A stretch of DNA of 56,411 bases. Source: SCGC-AAA076-P13 sp964613455 (GTDB lineage Bacteria; Pseudomonadota; Gammaproteobacteria; Magnimaribacterales; D2472). Position 1 is the first letter of the stretch. Each line of letters opens with the position of its first letter. A program made the translations under genes and the position numbers. Where the stretch lies: positions 1 through 56,411 of the forward strand of contig CAZTGS010000005.1 of assembly GCA_964613455.1 (NCBI GenBank), given 5' to 3'. The notes below the pieces were generated by a model that was not told the origin of the DNA, ran no database searches, and saw only the letters and a program-made list of their open reading frames with translations. Of this stretch, positions 16,179 through 24,917 are shown one piece after another.

Positions 16179-16844
16179 ATGCATAAAAATATCCTCATCA
16201 TTGGTTATGGAGATATTGGTCGTAGATTAAAGACCAATATTGATAACGTTAATATTTATGCAGTTGGAAGAAGTTCTGAAGAAGAAGATGGTATTCATAA
16301 GATATCTTGGGACTGGCTTTCAGACAAAAGACTAGATATTCAAAATATTTTTTTTGATTCAATTATTATTATTCCTAAGCCAAGTGGAATGACTGAGGAG
16401 GGATATAAGAACGGCTTTATAAAATCTATAAACAATATAAATAACTCTTTGTTTTTAAAAAACTTCAAACAGATAATTGCTATCTCCTCAACAAGAGTCT
16501 ACGGCTCCAATCAACATGGACTTTTAGATGAGAATTCTCCTTTAAACCCATCTGATTACAGAGGGAGCACAATAAAAAATTACGAATCTATATTGGAAAA
16601 AAAATATTTTGGAAAATTGACGATATTGAGATTTTCTGGTTTGTACGATGACTTATCTCAAAAGATGGGGCACAACAAGCTGCATAGAAATAATGCTGCA
16701 AAAATAATTAAATTTTTTATCAATAGAGATCCAGACTTTAAAGATAACTGTATTGTTAATTGCAGCGAAGATGTAAAACTCGATTCCTCTAAAAAATGCA
16801 TATCAAATAAAAAAATTAAAGATATTGGTTTTAAATTTCAATAA
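16179..16844 (+). CDS. NAD(P)-dependent epimerase/dehydratase-like protein (YeeZ-like)
   Basis: A 221-residue extended-SDR-like protein. The N-terminus ILIIGYGDIGRRL is a Rossmann dinucleotide motif; SSTRVYGSNQHGLLDENSPLNP in the middle resembles the region after the catalytic Ser/Thr in NAD-dependent epimerases, and LTILRFSGLYD follows the usual substrate-side strand. The YxxxK pair is not obvious: DYRGSTIKNYE has the tyrosine, but the lysine spacing differs. It is shorter than sugar epimerases (about 300), closer to YeeZ. The substrate is unknown. It starts just behind the hppA hairpin and probably has its own promoter. Confidence 0.65.
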   Translation: MHKNILIIGYGDIGRRLKTNIDNVNIYAVGRSSEEEDGIHKISWDWLSDKRLDIQNIFFDSIIIIPKPSGMTEEGYKNGFIKSINNINNSLFLKNFKQIIAISSTRVYGSNQHGLLDENSPLNPSDYRGSTIKNYESILEKKYFGKLTILRFSGLYDDLSQKMGHNKLHRNNAAKIIKFFINRDPDFKDNCIVNCSEDVKLDSSKKCISNKKIKDIGFKFQ

Positions 16845-16885
16845 TACAGCTAGAACAAAACCATTAAGCCAAATACAATAATCAT

Positions 16886-17737
16886 ATGACAAAAAGCATG
16901 ACAGGTTTCGGATCTTCTAGACACTCTAATAAAGATACAGAGGTCTATTGTGAAATTAAAACTGTAAATCATAGATTTCTTGAGATTTCTACGAAGCCAA
17001 ATGATTTAAGCAATGAACTTGATTTATATGTGAGAGATAGCATCTCTAAAAAATTAAAAAGAGGAAATATTGATGTAAGGTTTCGATTAAAGTTCCCTTC
17101 AAGCAACTCTTATGTTGTTAATGAAGTATCTTTAAACAACCTAATAAGTTCTGTTAAGAAGATTCCTAATATTAATTCTAATAATATTAGTTTTTCTGAT
17201 GTGAAAGATATGCCAGGTATCATCAACTCAGAACAAAGTATCTCTATCAATCACAAACTAGTTAAAAAGGTTTTTATAGAAGCCTTAAACCAGCTTATAA
17301 ATAGTAGAGGCTCTGAAGGAACTAAAATTGAAAAAATCTTTATTACTAAAATAAATAAAATTGAAATGAGCACTTCAAGGCTATCAGCTTCTAATAGAAA
17401 ACTAACGAGAAAAAGATCTGAAAATCTTAAAAAGAAAATTCAAAATTTAACAGTTCATATTGATAATACTAGATTAGAACAAGAAGTAGCTTTGCTGGTT
17501 CTTAAGCATGATGTAGCTGAAGAAATTGAGAGGATTGTCTTTCATTCGAAGTCACTAAAAAAAGAATTGTCTTCAACAAAAACTAGCGGCAAAAAGATAG
17601 ACTTTATTTTGCAAGAACTATTTAGAGAAACCAGTACGCTTTCAGTAAAACTAGATGAACCTTCATACAAACAGATAGCATTAGACATGAAACTTTCAGT
17701 AGAAGAAATGCGAGAACAGGCCCAGAATATTGAATAA
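16886..17737 (+). CDS. yicC: YicC family endoribonuclease-like protein
   Basis: A 283-residue protein with the family's hallmark start MTKSMTGFGSSRHSNKD, EIKTVNHRFLEISTKPN, LKRGNIDVRFRL and the C-terminal IDFILQELFRETSTLSVKLDE...MREQAQNIE. E. coli YicC is about 287 residues and has been linked to RNA turnover and stationary-phase growth; details are from family knowledge. The coding end overlaps gmk by 8 bases. yicC-gmk-rpoZ-spoT is a widely conserved order. Confidence 0.94.
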   Translation: MTKSMTGFGSSRHSNKDTEVYCEIKTVNHRFLEISTKPNDLSNELDLYVRDSISKKLKRGNIDVRFRLKFPSSNSYVVNEVSLNNLISSVKKIPNINSNNISFSDVKDMPGIINSEQSISINHKLVKKVFIEALNQLINSRGSEGTKIEKIFITKINKIEMSTSRLSASNRKLTRKRSENLKKKIQNLTVHIDNTRLEQEVALLVLKHDVAEEIERIVFHSKSLKKELSSTKTSGKKIDFILQELFRETSTLSVKLDEPSYKQIALDMKLSVEEMREQAQNIE

Positions 17738-18350
17738 GAAAGTAAAAGGAAGGTTATTTGTTATATCTGCTCCTTCAGGCGCAGGGAAATCATCCTTGAT
17801 TAATTATCTTACCGAAACCTTTGATAATGTTGAGCTCTCTATATCGGCCACAACAAGATTGCCTAGAGACGGAGAAGAGGATGGTAAACATTACTTCTTC
17901 ATGTCAGATGATGAGTTTAATTCTTTAAAAGAAGATGAACATGCATTTATCGAAAATGCTGTTGTTCATGAGCACCAATATGGTACACCAAGATCTTATA
18001 TCGAATACAGAGTTAATCACGGGATAAATATTATTTTAGATATTGATGTACAAGGCTTTCAACAAATACAAAATGCTGGTATTGAAAATACTTCTATCTT
18101 TATAATCCCTCCTAGTTTTAAGGAGCTTAGATCAAGACTAGTTAAAAGAGGGCTTGATTCCGAAGAGGTTATAGAAACAAGACTTAATAACGCTCTAACA
18201 GAATTAGAGAGTGCGAAGGATTTTGATTATAATATTTTAAATGATAATTTTGATTTAGCTTGCAAAGCTATCTCTAGCATTGTCATTGATGAAGATATGC
18301 CAACTCATGATAATAAAAATGAAAAGATATTAAGAGATTTGTTGTCTTAA
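17730..18350 (+). CDS. gmk: Guanylate kinase
   Basis: Phosphorylates GMP to GDP with ATP. The 206-residue length is standard. The P-loop is SAPSGAGKSSL near residue 13, GMP-binding residues lie in SATTRLPRDGEEDGKHYFF (the S-x-T-TR-x-PR-x-GE-x-G-x-Y pattern), and the ILDIDVQGFQQI strand and RGLDSEEVIETRL lid follow. It overlaps yicC by 8 bases. Placement with rpoZ and spoT links GTP supply with (p)ppGpp metabolism in one transcript. Confidence 0.97.
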   Translation: MNKKVKGRLFVISAPSGAGKSSLINYLTETFDNVELSISATTRLPRDGEEDGKHYFFMSDDEFNSLKEDEHAFIENAVVHEHQYGTPRSYIEYRVNHGINIILDIDVQGFQQIQNAGIENTSIFIIPPSFKELRSRLVKRGLDSEEVIETRLNNALTELESAKDFDYNILNDNFDLACKAISSIVIDEDMPTHDNKNEKILRDLLS

Positions 18351-18392
18351 TGGGGTAATAAGAACTAGAATACCCATCCACGGAGAAATTAT

Positions 18393-18662
18393 ATGGCTAG
18401 AATTACAGTAGAAGATTGTTTACAGGTTATTCCAAGTAGGTTTGACCTAATCCTAATGGCTTCTAAAAGAGCGCGTCAGCTTGCTACAACAAGCAGAGAT
18501 CCTCTTGTAGAGTGGGATAATGATAAACCAACACTGGTTGCTTTAAGAGAAATTGAAGCCGGTCTCTTGGATAAAGAAACTTTAGACAGAACTTTAGAGG
18601 AAGATGTTTTATTGGATGAATTTTCAGTACCAGGGAATACAGAAACAGAAACAATCGGTTAA
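18393..18662 (+). CDS. rpoZ: RNA polymerase omega subunit
   Basis: An 89-residue subunit that helps assemble RNA polymerase and forms part of a ppGpp site. It begins MARITVEDCLQVIPSRFDLILMASKRARQL, nearly the textbook start, followed by PLVEWDNDKPTLVALREIEAG. The C-terminal acidic tail is variable, as usual. ATG start, with CGGAGA 8 bases upstream. It sits between gmk and spoT, the conserved gammaproteobacterial arrangement. Confidence 0.97.
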   Translation: MARITVEDCLQVIPSRFDLILMASKRARQLATTSRDPLVEWDNDKPTLVALREIEAGLLDKETLDRTLEEDVLLDEFSVPGNTETETIG

Positions 18663-18682
18663 ATGAATTTTGGAGAGCTACT

Positions 18683-20872
18683 TTGAGTGATACAGTTCTC
18701 CCTAATCATTTATTGAATAATTTTTCAGAGACAGAACTCCTAAAATTACCCTCATCCACATTCAAGGCTTCAAAAGCTTACTTGTCTAACGATGATATAA
18801 AAAAAATTCAAAAAGCCTATACATTTGCTTTCTATGCTCACGAAGGTCAAAAGAGAAGAGATGGGTCAGATTATATTACCCACCCCGTTGAAGTTACCAA
18901 TATCTTACTTAATCTTAAGATGGATCTAGATTCTATCTGTGCCTCTTTAATGCATGACGTATTGGAAGACTGTAACGTCCAAAAAAATAAATTATCCAAA
19001 ATCTTTGGTAAAGATGTAGCAAATATCATCGATGGTGTTAGTAAGTTAGGCAAGTTGGATATGCATAATGTCTCTGAAATAAATGCAAATAATCTTCAAA
19101 AGATGGCTTTGGCTATGGCTAATGATGTGAGAGTGATACTTGTTAAATTGTGCGATCGATTGCACAACATGAGAACGATTGAACATTTACCAAGAACAAA
19201 ACAAATTCAAAAATCAAAAGAAACCCTAGAAGTCTATGGACCTTTGGCATTGAGAGTGGGAATGCAGGATATTAGATCTGAGCTTGAAGAGTTATCTTTT
19301 AAATGTATACATCCCTTAAGAGCTCAAATGCTAGAAAATGCTATTAAAAGTTCAAGTGGCGGCAGAAAAAAAATTGTAGATAAAATTAGAAAAGAACTTA
19401 AAAGTCACTTGAAAGCAAATGATATTAAAGGTGCTGCTGTTAAAGGAAGAGAAAAGAATCTTTATAGTATTTACAATAAAATTAAAACAAAACATAAGCC
19501 ATTCTCTGAGATATTAGATGTTTATGGATTTCGAATATTGGTAGATTCTGTTGATGACTGCTATAGATCTTTAGGTATCATCCATAACTACTTTTCTCCG
19601 ATTGGAGGGAAATTTAAAGATTATATCGCTATACCTAAAACGAACGGTTACCAGGCTCTTCATACTAGTTTATTAGCATTAAATGCATTTCCTATTGAGG
19701 TTCAAATCCAGACAAGAAGCATGTGGTCAATTGCTAACATGGGAATAGCCGCTCATTGGGGTTATAAAACCAAAGATGAGAGCAAGGGCTCAGAATTACG
19801 AGCAACCAAATGGCTTTCAGGTCTTATAGATCTTCAAAAAAAATCTTCAGGAGCTACCGAATTTGCTGAATCTATTAAAAAAGATCTAGATTCTAATGAG
19901 GTTTATCTTTTTTCACCAAAAGGACATATTTATGCGCTTAAGAGCGGGGCCACTCCAATTGATTTTGCTTATGAAGTTCATACAGGTCTTGGAAATAGCA
20001 TAATTGGTTGTAAGGTCAATAGAAGGGAAGCTCCCTTGAATGTAAAGTTACAAAATGGACAAACGGTTGAAATTATTACTTCGAGTGCTTCAGTTGAAGC
20101 GGATCCTGCATGGTTAAATTTTGTAGTATCAAGTAAAGCAAGAAGTGGTATTAGATCAAAATTAAGAAATCAAAAGATCTCATCTGCCCGAAAGGCAGGA
20201 AAGTTAATGCTTGAATCAGAGCTTCAAAGATCAGGAAAATCATTATCTGATTATAGAGGCAGCACCTTGAAAAGAGTTTTAGATACAATCGGAGTTACTT
20301 CTTTAAATAAGTTATTAACTGATCTTGGTCTAGGTAAAAGAACAGGAAATATTGTTGCTGAACGTTTTTATTCTGGCCTTCAAATAAGAAAAGATACTGA
20401 TCATGAAGCTCGAAAATCACTTCCTATTATTGATAATAATATTGAAGGCGTGGCTGTTGTATTTGCAAAGTGCTGTCATCCAGTATGTGGAGATTCTGTT
20501 GTAGCTCACTCGGACACTGAAAGAGGAATAGTTATTCATCATAGTCATTGCAAACAAGTAGCTCCTTTTATAAACAAAGACTCAAGATATTTATCTGCTC
20601 ATTGGGAGGATTCTAAGAAAGCTCACCTCTATACTGCTAAATTAAGCATTAGCACTGAAAATAGAATTGGAGTCCTTTCAGACTTAGCAGCAATTTTTAC
20701 AAAAGCAGGTTTAAATATGCAACAAGTCAGCGCAAAAAATATCGACCGCAAATTTACAGGTTTTGAGATAGAGCTCGATGTTGAAAATATTGATGACTTA
20801 AATACAATTATGCAAAAGGTAAGGTCTAAAAAATTTGCAGCAAGCTGCGTAAGAATCATTAATGAAAAATGA
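18683..20872 (+). CDS. spoT: Bifunctional (p)ppGpp synthetase/hydrolase SpoT
   Basis: A 729-residue long RSH protein. HD hydrolase domain with His53, His67 and the HD pair H91-D92 (SLMHDVLEDC); synthetase domain with GREKNLYSIYNKI, DVYGFRILVDSVDDCYRSLG and KFKDYIAIPKTNGYQALHTS; TGS domain beginning VYLFSPKGHIYALKSGATPIDFAY; a conserved-cysteine segment with KCCHPVCGDSVV; and a C-terminal ACT domain (LSISTENRIGVLSDLAAIF). The intact HD and the KFKD motif (RxKD class) indicate hydrolase plus weak synthetase, not a RelA-type monofunctional synthetase. The start is TTG, supported by GGAG 7 bases upstream. Confidence 0.96.
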   Translation: MSDTVLPNHLLNNFSETELLKLPSSTFKASKAYLSNDDIKKIQKAYTFAFYAHEGQKRRDGSDYITHPVEVTNILLNLKMDLDSICASLMHDVLEDCNVQKNKLSKIFGKDVANIIDGVSKLGKLDMHNVSEINANNLQKMALAMANDVRVILVKLCDRLHNMRTIEHLPRTKQIQKSKETLEVYGPLALRVGMQDIRSELEELSFKCIHPLRAQMLENAIKSSSGGRKKIVDKIRKELKSHLKANDIKGAAVKGREKNLYSIYNKIKTKHKPFSEILDVYGFRILVDSVDDCYRSLGIIHNYFSPIGGKFKDYIAIPKTNGYQALHTSLLALNAFPIEVQIQTRSMWSIANMGIAAHWGYKTKDESKGSELRATKWLSGLIDLQKKSSGATEFAESIKKDLDSNEVYLFSPKGHIYALKSGATPIDFAYEVHTGLGNSIIGCKVNRREAPLNVKLQNGQTVEIITSSASVEADPAWLNFVVSSKARSGIRSKLRNQKISSARKAGKLMLESELQRSGKSLSDYRGSTLKRVLDTIGVTSLNKLLTDLGLGKRTGNIVAERFYSGLQIRKDTDHEARKSLPIIDNNIEGVAVVFAKCCHPVCGDSVVAHSDTERGIVIHHSHCKQVAPFINKDSRYLSAHWEDSKKAHLYTAKLSISTENRIGVLSDLAAIFTKAGLNMQQVSAKNIDRKFTGFEIELDVENIDDLNTIMQKVRSKKFAASCVRIINEK

Positions 20873-20945
20873 TAAACCTAAAATTTTTATATTATGTACA
20901 ATCCTCATTACATCATTTTGGATTGTTTCAAAAGAGGAGAATCTC

Positions 20946-21332
20946 ATGACGAAAGAAATAATATTTACAGACAAAGCACCCAAAGCAATAGGTCCATACT
21001 CTCAAGCAGTTAAGGCTAACGGTTTTTTATTTGTGTCAGGTCAAATCCCATTAAACCCCGAAACAGGCGACTTAATGAATGCTTCAATAGAGGATCAGGC
21101 CGAGCAAGTTATAAAGAATTTAACGAGTATTTGTGAAGCAGCAAACTTATCTTTATCCGATATTGTTAAATTAACTATATACATAACTGATATGGGTGAC
21201 TTCTCAGTTGTTAATGAAGCTATGTCAAAACACTTCAAAGAACCTTATCCAGCTAGAGCTACAGTTGAGGTTTCTGCATTACCTTTAGGAGTCAATGTCG
21301 AAATGGATGCAATACTTGTTACTAATGACTAA
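20946..21332 (+). CDS. ridA: RidA family reactive-intermediate deaminase
   Basis: A 128-residue member of the YjgF/YER057c/UK114 family, which hydrolyses reactive enamine/imine products of PLP enzymes. It has KAIGPYSQAVKANGFLFVSGQIPLNPETG and the substrate-binding Arg104 in YPARATVEVSALPLG. The ATG at 20946 is preceded by GAGGAG at 6 bases; the open frame reaches back 28 codons without homology. It lies 73 bases after spoT and overlaps pyrB by 8 bases; spoT-ridA adjacency is common in gammaproteobacteria. Confidence 0.95.
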   Translation: MTKEIIFTDKAPKAIGPYSQAVKANGFLFVSGQIPLNPETGDLMNASIEDQAEQVIKNLTSICEAANLSLSDIVKLTIYITDMGDFSVVNEAMSKHFKEPYPARATVEVSALPLGVNVEMDAILVTND

Positions 21333-22230
21333 AAATCTATTATCAATCAACGATTTATCGAAACAAGAGATGCTTGATCTAATCGAGTTTGCTAGAAACT
21401 TTAAATCAGATGATGGCTCTTTTAGGAAAGAGGTTTTATTCCCAGACAAGACTGTTGCTAATATATTCTGCGAACCGAGCACAAGAACGAAATCTTCATT
21501 TGAGATAGCTGCAAAAAATTTAGGCTGCTCTGTTATAGACTTTGATATAGCCAGTTCTTCGATTGAAAAAGGCGAGTCAATATACGAGACGGTAGATGCT
21601 TTAGGTCTCATGGGAGTCGATCTGTGTGTTTTAAGACACCCTGATTCTGTGATAAGAGAATTAGCTGAATATATGCCAGAAATGGTTTTTGTTAACGGAG
21701 GAGAAGGATCGATATCTCATCCCACTCAGGCCCTGATTGATTTAATGACTATTATGGATAACAAAGGATCAGTAGATGATCTTAATATTGTTATTGTCGG
21801 CGACCTTGATCATTCAAGAGTCACATCGTCATTTATTGAAGGGCTATCTAATTTTTCATTCGGTTCTTTAACTTTCTGCGGTCACCCTAGTATGTGTACT
21901 AAGTATTTAGATCCTGCTTTAGGTAAATACGAACCAGATCTTGATCTGGCTATTCAAGATGCTGATGTAATTATGACTCTTAGAATTCAATACGAACGCT
22001 TTGAAGAAGATCTAAATCTAGACCTAGATGATTACAAGCAAGCCTATGAACTTACCTCTGAGCGAGTTGGGCATGCACGAGGAGATGTTATTGTTATGCA
22101 TCCTGGCCCTGTTAATTATATTGAAATTTCTGAGAGTGTTTATCAGTCTGAAAATTCAGTAATTCGAGATCAGATTGCAAACGGTGTAGCTATTAGAATG
22201 GCGGTATTATCGAGATTTTTGAGCAGCTAA
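21325..22230 (+). CDS. pyrB: Aspartate carbamoyltransferase catalytic chain
   Basis: Condenses carbamoyl phosphate with aspartate in pyrimidine synthesis. From the ATG at 21325 it has 301 residues. The carbamoyl-phosphate loop is EPSTRTKSSFE (about 50-60), with SISHPTQALIDLMTI and MTLRIQYERF downstream and the VMHPGPVNYIEIS ending. Homology and the 8-base overlap with ridA (ATGACTAA) fix the start; the frame runs 10 codons further up. No regulatory pyrI follows. Its end overlaps the opposing ribE by 24 bases. Confidence 0.95.
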   Translation: MTKNLLSINDLSKQEMLDLIEFARNFKSDDGSFRKEVLFPDKTVANIFCEPSTRTKSSFEIAAKNLGCSVIDFDIASSSIEKGESIYETVDALGLMGVDLCVLRHPDSVIRELAEYMPEMVFVNGGEGSISHPTQALIDLMTIMDNKGSVDDLNIVIVGDLDHSRVTSSFIEGLSNFSFGSLTFCGHPSMCTKYLDPALGKYEPDLDLAIQDADVIMTLRIQYERFEEDLNLDLDDYKQAYELTSERVGHARGDVIVMHPGPVNYIEISESVYQSENSVIRDQIANGVAIRMAVLSRFLSS

Positions 22231-22821
22231 AGTCTTTCTTACAGTGTTTACAATTGTAATTGTGTTTTGATCTATCTCAATATTTACGAAGTCACCTTCA
22301 GCTAGCTTATTTAAGTTAGTTATTTCTAATGTTTCTGGAATGAGATGAATATAAAAATTATTTTTATTCACTTTTCCAACAGTTAAGCTACAACCGTTGA
22401 TGCCGATATAGCCCTTTTCCATGACGTAATCCAAATATTCTTTTGTTAGCGATATTTGCATATCTCTAGTATTTTTTTTATCAGTAATTTTAACTACCTT
22501 AGCAGTGAAGTGAATATGACCTGACATTAAATGACCACCAATTTCAGTTGAAGCTTTTATAGACCTTTCAAGATTAACAATTTCTCCTTTCGTTATATTC
22601 TTAAGATTAGTTCTGGCAATAGTTTCTTCAATGACATCAAATTTTAATGATTTAGAGCCATCGTCTTTTGATGTAAGGCAGACTCCGTTTATAGAAATAC
22701 TAGCGCCTCTTTTCAAGCCTTTATTAAATCCTTTAGGTGAAGCTATTTCTATACGCATGTAATCTTCAAACTCTTTAACTTTAGATACTTTGCCTTTGGC
22801 GGCAACTATTCCAGAAAACAT
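22207..22821 (-). CDS. ribE: Riboflavin synthase, alpha chain type
   Basis: Dismutates two 6,7-dimethyl-8-ribityllumazine molecules into riboflavin. At 204 residues it shows the internal duplication of the family: an N-terminal barrel starting MFSGIVAAKGKV with GASISINGVCLT, and a second barrel with TEIGGHLMSGHI and GYIGINGCSLTVGKV. It ends a leftward unit behind pyrE, one base apart. No FMN riboswitch is seen, consistent with expression from the upstream rpsU-yqeY-rph-pyrE transcript. Confidence 0.96.
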   Translation of the reverse strand: MFSGIVAAKGKVSKVKEFEDYMRIEIASPKGFNKGLKRGASISINGVCLTSKDDGSKSLKFDVIEETIARTNLKNITKGEIVNLERSIKASTEIGGHLMSGHIHFTAKVVKITDKKNTRDMQISLTKEYLDYVMEKGYIGINGCSLTVGKVNKNNFYIHLIPETLEITNLNKLAEGDFVNIEIDQNTITIVNTVRKTLAAQKSR

Positions 22822-22822
22822 A

Positions 22823-23458
22823 TTATGCTCCCCAGTTTTCTCTATAGCTCTTAAGCTCGCCTAGATATTCTTCGAAGTCAGGATTATCTTCTGAAAAGGA
22901 TATTAGGGTATTTAAATCAACTATCGATTTCACAGTAATACCAAATTCTTTTTGAAGTTCATCACTTGCAGATAAATCACCTGAACCTTTTTCTTGTCTG
23001 TTAAGACCAACAATAAATACCTTTGGTACAGCACCAATATTATTGATTAGCTCAATAGATTCCCTTGCAGCTGTTCCGGCTGAAAGGACATCATCAATAA
23101 TCATGACATCGCCACTTGGATTATTACCAATAATATTGCCACCTTCGCCGTGATCTTTCATTTCTTTTCTATCGAAAGAAAGAGGGTAGTCTTTTCCTTT
23201 TTGGCTAAGCAGCATAGCGACAATCGAACCTAGAAATATGCCTTTGTATGCAGGTCCATAGATGCAATCAAACTCTATTTCAGTGTCTTTGATAGCCTCA
23301 ACGTAGCAGTTAGCTAACTCCGAAAGATTTCCAGAAAGCATTTTTGCAGCGTTAAAAAAGTAAGGACTTGTTCTGCCTGATTTAAGAGTAAAGGTACCAA
23401 ATTCTAACGCCTTGGCATCTAGTGCTAGGTTTAAAAATGTTCTTTGATAGTCTTTCAC
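22823..23458 (-). CDS. pyrE: Orotate phosphoribosyltransferase
   Basis: Joins orotate and PRPP to form OMP. The 211-residue protein carries the PRPP-binding signature VMIIDDVLSAGTAARESIE, the N-terminal FTLKSGRTSPYFFNA and the catalytic flexible loop with DRKEMKDHGEGGN. It directly abuts rph; the rph-pyrE order is the same as in E. coli. Confidence 0.97.
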   Translation of the reverse strand: MKDYQRTFLNLALDAKALEFGTFTLKSGRTSPYFFNAAKMLSGNLSELANCYVEAIKDTEIEFDCIYGPAYKGIFLGSIVAMLLSQKGKDYPLSFDRKEMKDHGEGGNIIGNNPSGDVMIIDDVLSAGTAARESIELINNIGAVPKVFIVGLNRQEKGSGDLSASDELQKEFGITVKSIVDLNTLISFSEDNPDFEEYLGELKSYRENWGA

Positions 23459-24163
23459 TTATTTTAAGCAGGCTTTTTGTTTCTCAATAATATCAGCAAT
23501 AGCTGCACTTCCAACTTCAAGCATATCATTAAGCTGCTCTCTGGTGAACGGAGCTTCTTCGCCTGTTCCTTGAATTTCAATTAGCTCAGATCCGTCTGTC
23601 ATTACTAAATTTAGATCAACTTCAGCACTACTGTCTTCTTTGTAATCTAAATCAAGCGCAACTTGACCGTCCAAGATTCCAAGAGATACTGCAGCAACAT
23701 GAGTTTTAATTGCTCTATGATCGTCATGATGATTTTGTAGAGCTAAAAATAAAGCTACGCATCCACCAGTAATAGAAGCTGTTCTAGTTCCGCCGTCTGC
23801 TTGGATAACATCGCAATCGATATTAATAGTCTTGCCTTTTATATATTTTAAATTGACCGCTTGTCTTAAAGATCTACCAATAAGTCTTTGAATTTCTTGA
23901 GTTCTTCCGCTTTGTTTTCCTCTAGCAGCTTCTCTACCCATTCTTTCATTTGTTGAGCGTGGAAGCATTCCGTATTCTGCTGTCACCCAGCCTTCATCAC
24001 TTCCTCTCATCCATCTTGGTACATTAGTATCTATAGATGCTGTACATATAACTTTAGTATTACCGAAGGATACTAAGACCGATCCCTCAGCGTGAACGTT
24101 TACATTTGGCTCTATTGTTATTTCTCTAAGTTCGTTAGGCTTTCTTTCGTTGCTTCTTTCCAT
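23459..24163 (-). CDS. rph: RNase PH
   Basis: A phosphate-dependent exoribonuclease that trims tRNA 3' ends. At 234 residues it is intact (E. coli 238): EGSVLVSFGNTKVICTASID, EYGMLPRSTNERMGREAARGKQSGRTQEIQRLIGRSLR in the catalytic core (shown here only as the family region), DCDVIQADGGTRTASITGG and QGTGEEAPF. Encoded CCA ends are present on both tRNAs in this window, so a trimming exonuclease is functionally relevant. It is one base from pyrE. Confidence 0.97.
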   Translation of the reverse strand: MERSNERKPNELREITIEPNVNVHAEGSVLVSFGNTKVICTASIDTNVPRWMRGSDEGWVTAEYGMLPRSTNERMGREAARGKQSGRTQEIQRLIGRSLRQAVNLKYIKGKTINIDCDVIQADGGTRTASITGGCVALFLALQNHHDDHRAIKTHVAAVSLGILDGQVALDLDYKEDSSAEVDLNLVMTDGSELIEIQGTGEEAPFTREQLNDMLEVGSAAIADIIEKQKACLK

Positions 24164-24199
24164 ATTTTTTCCAACGGATGCGATGATCCAATAACTTTC

Positions 24200-24646
24200 T
24201 TAGCTTAATTGCTCTTTGACGATCTTACTTACAATGCCCATATCAGCTGTACCTGCTGCTATAGAAGTCTTAAGAATACCCATAACCTTACCAATATCCT
24301 GCATTGAAGCAGCATCGGATTCAGCAATTGCTGCTTGAACTTTAACGGTTATTTCAGATTCATCTAATTGTTGAGGCTTGTATTTTGAAAGGACGTCTAC
24401 TTCAGCTTGCTCCTTCTCAGCAAGATCAGCTCTTCCACCATTAGTGAACTGAGTAATTGAGTCATTTCTTTGTTTTATCATCTTGTTGATGATTTGAAGA
24501 ACTTTGGCATCATCAGCAGTTTCTTTAGTATCGATTTCGAATTTTTGAACTTCTGATTTAAACATCCGCAAGGTATCACGAGTCATCTCGTCTTTGCTAA
24601 GCATTGCTTGCTTAAGGTCTGATTGAATTTCTGAAAGAAGGGTCAA
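24200..24646 (-). CDS. yqeY: YqeY/GatB-like protein
   Basis: A 148-residue protein of the YqeY family, related to the tail domain of the amidotransferase subunit GatB. Typical segments are SDLKQAMLSKDEMTRDTLRMFKSE, RNDSITQFTNGGRADLAEKEQAEVDVLSKYKPQQL and DIGKVMGILK. It may bind tRNA, but no activity is established. It follows rpsU with 2 bases between; rpsU-yqeY pairing is common in bacteria, often with dnaG and rpoD next, which here are 28 kb away. Confidence 0.93.
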   Translation of the reverse strand: MTLLSEIQSDLKQAMLSKDEMTRDTLRMFKSEVQKFEIDTKETADDAKVLQIINKMIKQRNDSITQFTNGGRADLAEKEQAEVDVLSKYKPQQLDESEITVKVQAAIAESDAASMQDIGKVMGILKTSIAAGTADMGIVSKIVKEQLS

Positions 24647-24648
24647 GA

Positions 24649-24867
24649 TTATCTGTATGATCTTTGTCTTGGGAAAGCGTACTTTCTATTTGATTTTCTT
24701 GCACGCTTAACAGCTGCTGCCATAAGACGCTTTTTCTTCTCAGTTGGTTTCTCATAGAACTCTCTTGCTCTGATCTCAGGGACAATTGCTGCTTTTTCGC
24801 AAGCGCGCTTGAACTTTCTTAAACCAATGTCAAAATGTTCTGTTTCTTTTATTATAATTGAAGGCAT
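24649..24867 (-). CDS. rpsU: 30S ribosomal protein S21
   Basis: A 72-residue basic protein starting MPSIIIKETEHFDIGLRKFKRACEKA with the EFYEKPTEKKKR and RKSNRKYAFPRQRSYR segments typical of gammaproteobacterial S21. S21 sits near the anti-Shine-Dalgarno end of 16S rRNA and helps initiation. No Shine-Dalgarno site is visible upstream of its own ATG. In most relatives rpsU leads the rpsU-dnaG-rpoD operon; here it leads yqeY-rph-pyrE-ribE and is divergent from tsaD, the usual divergent neighbour. Confidence 0.97.
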   Translation of the reverse strand: MPSIIIKETEHFDIGLRKFKRACEKAAIVPEIRAREFYEKPTEKKKRLMAAAVKRARKSNRKYAFPRQRSYR

Positions 24868-24917
24868 AATTAGTCGCGTAGTTTAGGCTGTAATTGAAAC
24901 TTTTGCAAAACATTTTT
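24868..24917. promoter_or_regulatory. Divergent promoter region, rpsU and tsaD
   Basis: A 50-base gap between divergent genes. On the minus strand TTGCAA and TAAACT are 17 bases apart and could drive rpsU with a leader of only about 8-10 bases, which fits the lack of a ribosome site. No clear plus-strand promoter for tsaD stands out. Confidence 0.35.
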
